Source: BRHc4a sp049323755 (lineage in GTDB: Bacteria; Bacillota; Desulfotomaculia; Desulfotomaculales; Desulfocucumaceae). From it: a DNA stretch of 64,000 nucleotides. Below are positions 43,415 through 51,109 of this stretch, piece after piece. Location of the stretch: assembly GCA_049323755.1 (NCBI GenBank), contig JBMOPE010000009.1:186001-250000 (forward strand), given 5' to 3'. Each line of letters begins with the position of its first letter. Positions within the stretch are counted from its first letter, which is position 1. Position numbers and translations under genes: made by a program. Below the pieces are notes generated by a model that ran no database searches, was not told the origin of the DNA, and worked only from the letters and a program-made list of their open reading frames with translations.

Positions 43415-43512
43415 AGGGTCCGGAATTGGGAAATGGGAATCAGGAATTGGTGATAAAACTCAATTACTGCATGTGGCTTATACAATTCCCAATTCCTGAT
43501 TCCTAATTCCCT
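43415..43512. repeat. Dispersed GAATTGGG palindromic repeat, copy 2
   Basis: Carries the same ordered blocks as 25423-25498 (GGTCCGGAATTGGG, GATAAAACT, TACTGCAT, TGGCTTATACAAT) with longer inverted ends (CAGGAATTGG against CCAATTCCTG). It lies between the DoxX gene and the ECF sigma gene; the sigma ribosome site starts within about 5 bp of its end. Confidence 0.78.
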
Positions 43513-43534
43513 AAGGAGGAAGAGAGGTAATCCT

Positions 43535-44131
43535 ATGAGGATAAAGGACAACCTGTACGGGCCGGACAGCCAGGAAAACAATCTTTCCTTCGAACAGCTG
43601 ATAGCCGGTAATGAAGGAAAAATACTTAACCTGATTTATGGCATGACAGGTGATTATCATTTGGCGCAGGACCTTACCCAGGAAACTTTTATAAAGGCAT
43701 TCCGGTCAAAAAGCACCTTCAACGGGAAATCAAAATTTTCCACCTGGCTTTACCGCATCGCTGTAAACGTCACCATCGATTATCAGCGAAAAAGCAGCGT
43801 GCGCAGGGAAAATCCCACCGAAGATGCCACCTCCGGGCTGCCCGATGGTGGGGCCTCAGAAAACCCCGACCAGGCATGCCAGAAGAATGCTGTTAAAGAA
43901 ATTTTGTTTAGCAGTATCGCCCGGCTCCCCGAACAGCAGAGGGAGGTTTTTATATTAAGGGAAATTAACGGCTGCTCCACCAAGGAGGTGGCCGAAATAA
44001 TGGGCTGCTCCCAGGAACTAATCAAGTGGCGGCTGCATAAGGCACGGTCGACCCTGCGCAAGTCCCTGCAGACCGGCACCCGGTACAGAAATATAGGCAC
44101 CTACATCCTGAACAGCACTGGACTGGAGTAA
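43535..44131 (+). CDS. ECF-type RNA polymerase sigma factor
   Basis: 198 residues with sigma-70 region 2 (LIYGMTGDYHLAQDLTQETFIKAF, about residues 35-58) and region 4 (LPEQQREVFILREINGCSTKEVAEIMG, about 131-157, followed by the helix-turn-helix). Region 3 is absent, as in SigW/RpoE types. No anti-sigma gene follows; the next two genes are small. ATG at 43535 with AAGGAGG. The DNA immediately upstream is the dispersed repeat, so its promoter is probably in or before the repeat. Confidence 0.93.
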   Translation: MRIKDNLYGPDSQENNLSFEQLIAGNEGKILNLIYGMTGDYHLAQDLTQETFIKAFRSKSTFNGKSKFSTWLYRIAVNVTIDYQRKSSVRRENPTEDATSGLPDGGASENPDQACQKNAVKEILFSSIARLPEQQREVFILREINGCSTKEVAEIMGCSQELIKWRLHKARSTLRKSLQTGTRYRNIGTYILNSTGLE

Positions 44132-44172
44132 ATCCCAGGGGGCCGGAAAAAACTTTTCTTTTTTACTATCCA

Positions 44173-44193
44173 AAGACGGGTTAAACCCGTCTT
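44173..44193. terminator. Hairpin after the sigma gene
   Basis: Perfect inverted repeat AAGACGGGTT...AACCCGTCTT with a one-base centre, followed by an AT-rich tract but no clear T-run. Weak terminator candidate. Confidence 0.5.
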
Positions 44194-44243
44194 AATTTAT
44201 GATTAAGGCTATTCAATAAATATGTAAGAGAAAGGAGGCCTAA

Positions 44244-44384
44244 ATGACATTGTTTGATGCTGATAAAAAAGAAAAGGCCATAGCATCCGTGGCTGACCTT
44301 TGCCTTAAGTGTGGAGATAAACACAGTGACGAATGCCCGGTGGCTAAAGCTCTGCTAGCCGTAAAATCCATTCCGGTCTCATAG
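44244..44384 (+). CDS. 46-residue cysteine-containing small protein
   Basis: ATG at 44244 to TAG at 44384 encodes MTLFDADKKEKAIASVADLC and continues LKCGDKHSDECPVAKALL. The AGGAGG site lies 6 bases upstream. CLKCGDKHSDEC has three cysteines and a histidine in a possible zinc or Fe-S knot. I do not recognise a family. It precedes the NifU-like gene by 54 bp, in the same direction. Confidence 0.68.
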   Translation: MTLFDADKKEKAIASVADLCLKCGDKHSDECPVAKALLAVKSIPVS

Positions 44385-44438
44385 TAACCGGATTAAAATG
44401 AATACCCACCCCCAAAATATAATCGAAAGGAAATTATA

Positions 44439-44663
44439 ATGAAAGAAAGCATTAAGAAAGTTTTGGAACAAATCCGCCCGCTGCTGCAAAAAGATGGCGG
44501 GGACGTTGAATTTGTTGATGTCGATGAAAGCGGTGTAGTAAGCGTAAAACTGAAAGGTTCATGCGGGTGCTGCCCGGGAGCAATGAATACACTGAAAAAT
44601 GGTATAGAGCGCACATTAAAACAGCACGTCCCGGAAGTCAGGGAAGTCGTCAGGGTAGTCTAG
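44439..44663 (+). CDS. NifU-like Fe-S scaffold protein
   Basis: Carrier of Fe-S clusters for target proteins. A 74-residue stand-alone NifU C-terminal domain with the CGCCPGA motif (cysteines at about 42, 44 and 45) and LLQKDGGDVEFV near the start, the standard family length. ATG at 44439 with GAAAGG. It follows the small cysteine protein in the same orientation. Confidence 0.95.
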   Translation: MKESIKKVLEQIRPLLQKDGGDVEFVDVDESGVVSVKLKGSCGCCPGAMNTLKNGIERTLKQHVPEVREVVRVV

Positions 44664-44684
44664 GGAAAACTTGAAAAAACAGCA

Positions 44685-44713
44685 GGGCCTCTCATCTGAA
44701 ATGGCGAGAGGCC
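44685..44713 (-). terminator. Hairpin between nifU-like and the SEDS gene
   Basis: Perfect stem GGGCCTCTC/GAGAGGCCC (44685-44693 and 44705-44713). On the minus strand it is followed by TGCTGTTTTTT, so it may stop the leftward SEDS transcript. Confidence 0.7.
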
Positions 44714-44780
44714 CAATCACAACAATCCCTTATCCCTCGGTTCAATAATTTTTACCCTGGCGGGTCAGAATCTAACATTT

Positions 44781-46085
44781 TTAGCTGTTAATTAAAGTTT
44801 TTGAGATATTTCTTCGCCTGTAAACACTGGAAATCACTCCTACTGCTGCAGCGTTAAAAATAAGCTGCGAGCCGCCATAACTGATAAAGGGCAGTCCAAC
44901 CCCGGTTATAGGGGCGAATCCTAAATTCATCAAAATGTTCCATGTAAACTGGACGGCTAAGATGGCTGCAAATCCGCTTACCAGCAGCCTGGCATAACTG
45001 CTTTTAACTGTTGTTGCTATTCGCGCCAAACGTATTATGAATATAACAGCCAACGCCGCCAGAACCCCCCCTGCAATCCAGCCAAAAGTAAAAGTTATGT
45101 AGGAAAAAACAAAATCGGTGTGAAGTCCTGGTATAAATTCCGGTTTTAGAGTGAGCCCTTGTCCCCAAAGACCTGAGCCACCGGTTAATTTACTCAGCTG
45201 CATATACAACCAGCCGCTGCCTGAAAGATCTTTTTCAGGATCAATAAACGTAACTAAGCGCTGCAATCTGTAAGGGGCACTTATAATCGGCAACATAATT
45301 ACAGCTGCTATCAAACCTGTCAGTAATAAAGAGTATTTTCGTCCTGCCCCCGAAACCATCATAATTGTAATACAGGTTACCGAGTAAATAATGCCTGTGG
45401 AAAATGAATGGCTTGCCAATATAAGAACCAGCGGCGCCACACATAGCAGCAGGCCCTGCAATAAATTTTTAGGCCGGCCCCAAGCCCATTTGTTTAAAAT
45501 GCCGGCTAAAGCTATGCTAAGTAATAGGGGACTGATCTCTACAATGTCAATATAAATTGGGCCTACTCCCAAATGGAGTCTACCATTATAATTCTGACCG
45601 AAAATAACTACCAGAAACATAGCTGCTATGGTACACAGATACATCTGTCTGGAATAGGGCTCCAGTTTTCTATAATCAAATAAATACAATCCGGCTGCAA
45701 TGCCCGCCCCGATAATGATGAAAGCCAGGCTTTTAGAGAAAATATGAAGAGGGAAAGCTGTAAATAATGCTTGCCTTTCAATAAAATACATTGCCAGCAA
45801 GCCCAGTCCCATGAAAAGAAGGCATAAAGACAGTATGCTCCACTCTGGCCTGGGCTTATGAATTCTATTAAGCTGCTTTCCTACATCATCGGAACTACCC
45901 ATTTGATTAATTGCCTTGCTTACAGCTTCTTTTTCAGAAAGCCCTTCTGACAGGTATTCGTCAACAATATCCTGAATATGGGCTTTAAGTTCAAGCTTTA
46001 TTTCCCGGTGAACCTCACGGAATTTAATCTGCGAACATACGTCATCTATATATCCTAGTATTCTTGTATTCTGATCTTCGACCAT
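44781..46085 (-). CDS. HAAS-prefixed SEDS (FtsW/RodA/SpoVE) membrane glycosyltransferase
   Basis: 434 residues. The first about 75 residues are a soluble HAAS-type prefix (LKAHIQDIVDEYLSEGLSEKEAVSKAINQMG...), followed by ten or so membrane helices of the SEDS family, which polymerises lipid II. SEDS landmarks are present, with the catalytic-type aspartate in the loop FIPGLHTDFVFS (about 330-341). Its start overlaps the PadR gene by 31 bp. A SEDS core behind a PadR-controlled prefix suggests cell-wall synthesis tuned by a transcription factor. There is no dedicated class B PBP beside it. Confidence 0.85.
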   Translation of the reverse strand: MVEDQNTRILGYIDDVCSQIKFREVHREIKLELKAHIQDIVDEYLSEGLSEKEAVSKAINQMGSSDDVGKQLNRIHKPRPEWSILSLCLLFMGLGLLAMYFIERQALFTAFPLHIFSKSLAFIIIGAGIAAGLYLFDYRKLEPYSRQMYLCTIAAMFLVVIFGQNYNGRLHLGVGPIYIDIVEISPLLLSIALAGILNKWAWGRPKNLLQGLLLCVAPLVLILASHSFSTGIIYSVTCITIMMVSGAGRKYSLLLTGLIAAVIMLPIISAPYRLQRLVTFIDPEKDLSGSGWLYMQLSKLTGGSGLWGQGLTLKPEFIPGLHTDFVFSYITFTFGWIAGGVLAALAVIFIIRLARIATTVKSSYARLLVSGFAAILAVQFTWNILMNLGFAPITGVGLPFISYGGSQLIFNAAAVGVISSVYRRRNISKTLINS

Positions 46086-46420
46086 CCATACGCCCCCCCG
46101 GTGAGAACTTTATCAACTGCTGAGCGAAACGTTTCCCATTCCTGCTGTTTTTCTTTCAAAAAATTATTTCCCTTTTTGGTAATCCGGTAGTATTTTCTTT
46201 GCCGGCTGCCTTCATTTCCCCACCAGTAGGAATCAATCATGCCATCGGCTTCCAATGAGTGTAAAATAGGGTAGAGTGTTCCTTCCTTGAACATAAAAAC
46301 CCCGCTGGATTTCTTTTCAATTTCCTTTATCATTTGATAGCCATACATAGGCTCACCGTCCAGTAAACTTAAAACTAATATTACTGTACTCCCTTTTAGC
46401 AGCTCTTTATTTATTTTCAC
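46055..46420 (-). CDS. PadR-family transcriptional regulator
   Basis: 121 residues, winged helix with a C-terminal dimer helix; PMYGYQMIKEIEKKSSGVFMFKEGTLYPILHSLE is the family core. The GTG at 46420 has GGGGG six bases upstream, while the ATG two codons earlier adjoins the site. PadR/HAAS gene pairs are common in Firmicutes, the HAAS protein being the regulated partner. The 31-bp overlap with the SEDS gene couples their translation. Confidence 0.93.
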   Translation of the reverse strand: MKINKELLKGSTVILVLSLLDGEPMYGYQMIKEIEKKSSGVFMFKEGTLYPILHSLEADGMIDSYWWGNEGSRQRKYYRITKKGNNFLKEKQQEWETFRSAVDKVLTGGAYGWSKIRIQEY

Positions 46421-46450
46421 GGCCATCCCCCTTCGGCATAGATTCCATAT

Positions 46451-46460
46451 CAATGCATTG
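46451..46460. promoter_or_regulatory. CAATGCATTG palindrome at the padR promoter
   Basis: A perfect 10-bp palindrome about 30 bp before the padR start codon, with nearby direct copies of GATATGGAAT on the minus strand. It is a candidate autoregulatory operator. Confidence 0.45.
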
Positions 46461-46501
46461 TATATCTAGGTATAATTGTATTCCATATCCGCTCTAAAAT
46501 C

Positions 46502-46807
46502 AATTCTCACATGACATACGGATAACTTTTTTTAATGCAGCCTACTCTAAAAATGACTTATACTGAAATTCTTTCCGGTCGGAATTCAGAATTCAGGAGT
46601 CAGAATCCAGAATTCCGGGTATTCCTTATATTTATTTGTGGCCATTTTAGGCGGACCGGTTGTCTGAATTCTCCTTAAAAACAACAAGGTCTTTTCACTT
46701 TAACAGTGAAAAGACCTTGTTAGAATGATCCGTATTTTCCCCCGTTCAGTCATAATGTTTTATCGACCGCAAAGTGCGTCACCACTAAGAATATGAATTT
46801 GGATAAT
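46502..46807. other. Gene-free stretch with a short GAATTC repeat
   Basis: No ORF with a ribosome site. 46581-46618 is a run of GAATTCAG/CAGAATTC units with GGAATTC and GAATTCC at its ends, like a dispersed palindromic repeat. The terminator at 46683-46721 is listed separately. Confidence 0.6.
46683..46721 (-). terminator. Terminator of the two-component/TolC-remnant transcript
   Basis: Perfect 17-bp stem (AACAAGGTCTTTTCACT and its complement; 46683-46699 and 46705-46721). On the minus strand GTTTTTA follows. It lies downstream of the kinase and the TolC-like remnant. Confidence 0.8.
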
Positions 46808-47042
46808 CTATTGCAATATTCCCGCCTCTGCCAGGCGTATGGCGCTTAAAGATTTATAAAAATCATACCCGGCGGAGTTCTTTTTGTTTTCCATATCCAA
46901 ATAATCCAGTTCGCTTTGCATGAGGCTCAGCTTTGAGATCTGTCCAAGGGCAAACCTTTTCCTGTCCCAGATACAATTCTTTTTAGAGTGCTCGTAGTTA
47001 GCCAGTGAGATTTTATAGCTCTCCATTTTTGACGTCTTAAAG
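46808..47042 (-). pseudogene. Remnant of a TolC-family (outer-membrane-efflux-like) gene, 3' part only
   Basis: About 72 residues in an open frame starting just after the kinase stop (possible ATG at 47026 without a ribosome site). KKNCIWDRKRFALGQISKLS and YDFYKSLSAIRLAEAGIL resemble the last helical hairpin of TolC-type proteins (the FALGQIS and AEAGIL ends). The rest of a 400-residue gene is missing, so this is the decayed end of a formerly larger gene. The family match is by pattern only. Confidence 0.55.
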
Positions 47043-48476
47043 TTATTCCGGAAGCCGGATATTAAATGTACACCCTTCTCCCTCTTTACTTTCAACGTTT
47101 ATTGTTCCACCATGAACGTCTACAATAGATTTGGTGATGGATAAGCCTAACCCTGACCCTCCATATTTACGGGTCCGGGAAGAATCAATGCGGTAAAACC
47201 GGTCAAAGAGGTGGGGAAGGTGTTCACTGCTTATACCCGGCCCATTATCCTGAATGGACAACAGCACGCCGTTTTCCTTTCTTATAAGTGAAATACTGAT
47301 ATGGCCTTTTTCTGGGTCGGTATGCTGCACCGCGTTGTGGAACAGATTTAATATCACCTGTTTCATTTTATCCGCATCAAATTTACATTTCACATCCGGC
47401 TCGATGGATAAGCTAAGCTTTCTGCCGCCGGCCAAAATACGAAGCTGCGGCTCCATATCCCGGACAATAACATCCAGCATGCCTTCTGTGAGCTCAATGT
47501 GAGGTGCGCGGTCCAGCTTAGCCAGGAGAAGAAGGTCATGTACCAGTTTATTAAGCCGCTCTGACTCGCCCTGCATGCTTTTTAGCGCCTTATCCAGCTG
47601 ATCGGGCTGATTGGCCGCGCCCCGGAGTAAAACCTCCAGGAATCCGCGAATAGAGGTTAAAGGAGTGCGAAGCTCGTGGGAGGCGTCTGCTATAAAGCGC
47701 CGCATCTGTTCCTTTGTTTCCCTTTCCGCCTCAAAGGAGGCCTCCAGCCGCTCCAGCATACCGTTAAAGGATTCAGCCAGGCGATCAATTTCCACCTGTC
47801 CCTGCCGGGTGGGAAAACGCCTTGCCAAATTCCCCGCATCAATTTGTTCCGCGGTATCCACCATGTTGAACAGTGGAACCAGTGTTTTTCTGATAACCGG
47901 TAAAAAGCCAAGCACTCCAATAAACATGGCAATGAGGGAAAGAAGCAAAAAGGTGAACAGCTGGCGAATGAGCAGCTCCTTGAGCGGAGCTGTCAAGGTA
48001 CTGGCCTGAATAACGCCGAACACCTGCCCGGGGCCCATGGTAACCGGCTGTAATACCACTAAATGTTCCTCTCCCTCTGCGTTATCAACAACTCTATAAT
48101 TAATTCTTTTAGGCTTTTTTTTCAATTCATTCAGATACTCCTGGGTGTCCAATCTTGGAGGGTTTGTGCTTACGCGCCCGTGCCCGCTCGACAACACGTG
48201 ATAGTTGCCCATCAAATCTATGAATGCCAGGTTTGTCTCCGGGTTATAAAAAGGCGGTTGGCGCATACGGTCATTATCCTGGCCTGTATCGAATTGCTCC
48301 CAGGTAAAGCGGGGAATAGACATTATTTGGCCCTGCATGCTGGCAGCCTTATTTCTGTAAATAACATCTCTCATAAAAACATATTGAAAAAGCCCTATGA
48401 GCGCCAGCAAAACGGCAAGTATCAGCAATGACCGGGATAACAGCTGAGTCTTAAGTGAGCTTTCTTTATATTTCAT
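47043..48476 (-). CDS. HAMP-type sensor histidine kinase
   Basis: 477 residues. A membrane-anchored extracytoplasmic sensor of about 140 residues lies between two helices (SLLILAVLLALIGLFQYV and LFTFLLLSLIAMFIGVLGFLP). HAMP follows, then HisKA with the phosphohistidine in FIADASHELRTPLTSIRGFLE (H about residue 267), then HATPase with NLFHNAVQHT, DNGPGIS and GGSGLGLSI. ATG at 48476 overlaps the response-regulator stop. It is probably the partner of the OmpR-type regulator. Signal unknown. Confidence 0.93.
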   Translation of the reverse strand: MKYKESSLKTQLLSRSLLILAVLLALIGLFQYVFMRDVIYRNKAASMQGQIMSIPRFTWEQFDTGQDNDRMRQPPFYNPETNLAFIDLMGNYHVLSSGHGRVSTNPPRLDTQEYLNELKKKPKRINYRVVDNAEGEEHLVVLQPVTMGPGQVFGVIQASTLTAPLKELLIRQLFTFLLLSLIAMFIGVLGFLPVIRKTLVPLFNMVDTAEQIDAGNLARRFPTRQGQVEIDRLAESFNGMLERLEASFEAERETKEQMRRFIADASHELRTPLTSIRGFLEVLLRGAANQPDQLDKALKSMQGESERLNKLVHDLLLLAKLDRAPHIELTEGMLDVIVRDMEPQLRILAGGRKLSLSIEPDVKCKFDADKMKQVILNLFHNAVQHTDPEKGHISISLIRKENGVLLSIQDNGPGISSEHLPHLFDRFYRIDSSRTRKYGGSGLGLSITKSIVDVHGGTINVESKEGEGCTFNIRLPE

Positions 48477-49156
48477 GGCAGATCAACCCGGTATCCTGCT
48501 CCCCGCAGGGTTCGAATCAACTGGTGGTCCTTGTCGTTTAACTTATCCCGCAGTGAGCGGATATACACCTCAACAATGTTTTCCTCTCCCCCGAAATCAT
48601 AGCCCCACACCTTATCCAATATTATCCTTTTACTTAAAACCAGTCCATGATTGAAAACCAAATATTTTAGAAGTTCATATTCTGTGGCCGAGAGCTCTAA
48701 AACGCGGTTTTCCAGCCTTATTTCTTTGCGCCTGTCATCAATATGAAAAGGCCCGATCACCACTTCACCGAATAAATTTGGAAACTGGTTTCTTATTCTT
48801 GCATGTATCCTGGCAAGCAGCTCCTCAAAGCTAAAGGGCTTCACCATGTAATCATCGGCCCCAATGGTAAGGCCCTTAACCCTGTCATCCACCTCATCCC
48901 TTGCCGTCAGCATAATAACAGCCACATTCTCCATTTTTTTAAGCATCCGGCAAACTTCAAATCCGTCCATACCGGGCATCATAACATCAAGTATAACGAC
49001 ATGCGGCTGGAATTGCTTCAACATTGAAATGGCTGTCATTCCGTCCTGGGCGGTCTGCACTTCAAAGCCTTCATTTTGCAGTCCAATTTCCAAAAACTGC
49101 AGTATATTAGGCTCATCGTCCACTAATAATATTTTTATTCCCTTTAATTGTTTCAT
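48473..49156 (-). CDS. OmpR/PhoB-type response regulator
   Basis: 227 residues: receiver (DDEPN, phosphoacceptor D in VVILDVMMPGMDGFEVC, K in YMVKPFSFEEL) and a C-terminal winged helix (TEYELLKYLVFNHGLVLSKRIILDKVWGYDF). It ends 4 bp into the kinase gene. ATG at 49156. Confidence 0.96.
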   Translation of the reverse strand: MKQLKGIKILLVDDEPNILQFLEIGLQNEGFEVQTAQDGMTAISMLKQFQPHVVILDVMMPGMDGFEVCRMLKKMENVAVIMLTARDEVDDRVKGLTIGADDYMVKPFSFEELLARIHARIRNQFPNLFGEVVIGPFHIDDRRKEIRLENRVLELSATEYELLKYLVFNHGLVLSKRIILDKVWGYDFGGEENIVEVYIRSLRDKLNDKDHQLIRTLRGAGYRVDLP

Positions 49157-49283
49157 TCCTTACCTACCACCTTAATTGATATCACTATTTTATAGTATCC
49201 TGGTCAATACTGAAACCGTACTGAATGAAAACTGAAAATTTGTTGAAAATCTGCGCATTTCAACAAAGACGTTCCGTTAAAAA

Positions 49284-49311
49284 GGCTTCTCACTGTATAT
49301 CGTGAGAAGCC
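49284..49311 (-). terminator. Terminator after the alpha/beta hydrolase
   Basis: Perfect 10-bp stem GGCTTCTCAC/GTGAGAAGCC (49284-49293, 49302-49311), followed on the minus strand by TTTTTAA. It lies 31 bp after the hydrolase stop. Confidence 0.85.
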
Positions 49312-49341
49312 CGCAAACCACATTATAACTGTCAGCTGATA

Positions 49342-50358
49342 TTACTTTTTATTTAAAATATCCAGTATCTCTGCGTTTATCACTTCCGGGCTGGCCCAGT
49401 GAACGGCATGCCCTGAACCTTTAACAACAATTTGTTTGCTGTCGGTTGACCACTTCTTTAAATTCATTTGATTCTCTTTACTCTCTTTGTAATTATTCAG
49501 CTCTTCAGATGTAATTATTCTCAGAGGAATATTATTTATATACCCCCTTGATGCTACCTCTAAAGCATTCTTCTCCTTATTATCCCCTTCATCAACCTGG
49601 TTGCTGTTATTAAAAGTTCTTAAAAACATTGCTTCATCAAGCTTTTTAAAATCCTCTGGGGCCAGTGACAGATTATTTCTGGCGGTGCACAGTACTGTAG
49701 AAGAATAATTAAACACAGTATTAAACAAAACCCTGGAAATTCCGCACTTGTTAAGCAGGTATATTGAATTATTAAATATTGAAGCACGCATGTAGGCAAA
49801 TGCTGACGGCTTTACCATGTTCAAATACATCTCGGGGTTTGAGCCATCTATCAAAACAACACCCTTTACTTCATTTTTATAAAGCTGTGCAAATCTTAAC
49901 ACTTCAAGTGATCCTATGGAGTGCCCAACCAGTATGTACGGAGGTTTTTGGCCTGCTTTCTCCAGCAGCTCATGTATTTCTTTTGTTATAGTATCAATAT
50001 CTCTGGGAGTATCCGACACAGCACTCCATCCATATCCCGGCCTGTCATAAACCGCTACTCTCGTATGCTTTGATATTTTACTATACAGCGGGTAGAGGTC
50101 AACATATGGGCTCGGCACCTTCCAGCCCGATGTAAATACTACCGTCGCGCTTCCTTCTCCTTCTGTAAAGATATGAATATTATTGCCGTTTACATTGATT
50201 AATTGTCCGGCTGGCTTATATTTTTTACTGTCCAGATATTCCCCGGTTTGTTCATATACAATTCCCGCCAATAGTATTATGAATATCCCTAATAATATTT
50301 TTTTCTTCCGGCTGATGTTTTTCTTTCTCATCCTTTTTTCTTTTACCTGTCCTTCCAT
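49342..50358 (-). CDS. Membrane-anchored alpha/beta hydrolase
   Basis: 338 residues: a basic N-terminus and one helix (KKILLGIFIILLAGIVY), then an alpha/beta hydrolase domain. Motifs: VYDRPGYGWS, the nucleophile elbow ILVGHSIGSLEVL (serine near residue 143), and a late histidine in VKGSGHAVHWASPE. The ATG at 50358 has AAAGGGG about 12 bases upstream. Substrate unknown. Single gene preceded by a promoter and palindrome. Confidence 0.85.
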   Translation of the reverse strand: MEGQVKEKRMRKKNISRKKKILLGIFIILLAGIVYEQTGEYLDSKKYKPAGQLINVNGNNIHIFTEGEGSATVVFTSGWKVPSPYVDLYPLYSKISKHTRVAVYDRPGYGWSAVSDTPRDIDTITKEIHELLEKAGQKPPYILVGHSIGSLEVLRFAQLYKNEVKGVVLIDGSNPEMYLNMVKPSAFAYMRASIFNNSIYLLNKCGISRVLFNTVFNYSSTVLCTARNNLSLAPEDFKKLDEAMFLRTFNNSNQVDEGDNKEKNALEVASRGYINNIPLRIITSEELNNYKESKENQMNLKKWSTDSKQIVVKGSGHAVHWASPEVINAEILDILNKK

Positions 50359-50444
50359 AGGTTATAAACACCCCTTTACCAGTATTAAGCAACATCCTGG
50401 CGTAATTAAAAGGGGATGCTGCTTTGAGTCTATTTGTCGAATAC

Positions 50445-50497
50445 CGATGCATCGTTTATCTATGTAATATTGTATTTTAGACTATATCTAAATGCAA
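50445..50497 (-). promoter_or_regulatory. Promoter of the hydrolase gene with CGATGCATCG palindrome
   Basis: On the minus strand TTGCAT (50497-50492), 17 bp, TACAAT (50474-50469). CGATGCATCG (50445-50454) lies about 15 to 25 bp downstream of the -10, where a bound dimer would block transcription. Confidence 0.55.
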
Positions 50498-50532
50498 TAG
50501 ATTTTCTTAGAATTTATTAAGTTGCAAATAAA

Positions 50533-50567
50533 TAAGGGATTCTCACCTGAATCTTTGAGAATCCCTT
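50533..50567 (-). terminator. Terminator-like hairpin after the DUF3788 gene
   Basis: AAGGGATTCTCA/TGAGAATCCCTT (12 bp, 50533-50544 and 50556-50567). It has a T-run on the plus strand and only an AT-rich tract on the minus strand. Confidence 0.65.
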
Positions 50568-50590
50568 GTTTTTTTATCTATTATTCATCT

Positions 50591-51034
50591 TTATTTTTTT
50601 TGTTTTCGGTACTTCAATAATAAAAGATCCTTCACGTTATTTACAATTTTATCGCTCCCCGCCTGAATCATAAGCCATTTTGTGCCGTTAAAGGGCGTGG
50701 CGCGTTCCACCAGATCAAGTATTTCTTTCTCAAATACCCCGGACATTGCTTGTATTACCGGTACCAGATCCAGTGAAATAACAACCAGCACAACAAAACC
50801 ATCCCTTTCAGGATAGATTGTGCAAAGCGACTTGCCGGATTTCTGATATTTCACGTTCCACCCGGGCTTGGCAGAGCACTTGCTGTACATTATCTTTGGA
50901 GAAGCTTTATACTCCTGCCGGATAAAAGAAATCAGCTCCTGCCACAGGGCCTGTGCGGGCTCAGACATATAATCAACTATCTCATCATAGGTAGGGCTGT
51001 ATCCGGCTTCCAGTATCAAATCTTTTTCTAGCAT
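50591..51034 (-). CDS. DUF3788-family protein
   Basis: 147 residues, soluble, with PGWNVKYQKSGKSLCTIYPERDGFVVLVVI typical of DUF3788, a small alpha/beta family resembling YdhG. Function unknown. ATG at 51034; no strong ribosome site is apparent. It lies 75 bp after the DUF6544-like gene in the same direction. Confidence 0.8.
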   Translation of the reverse strand: MLEKDLILEAGYSPTYDEIVDYMSEPAQALWQELISFIRQEYKASPKIMYSKCSAKPGWNVKYQKSGKSLCTIYPERDGFVVLVVISLDLVPVIQAMSGVFEKEILDLVERATPFNGTKWLMIQAGSDKIVNNVKDLLLLKYRKQKK

Positions 51035-51109
51035 CCGAACGGCTCCTCATAACCTTATTTTTCCCAATTGGAGTGTTTCGATAACAAAAACAGCAAATCC
51101 TCTTTAATC

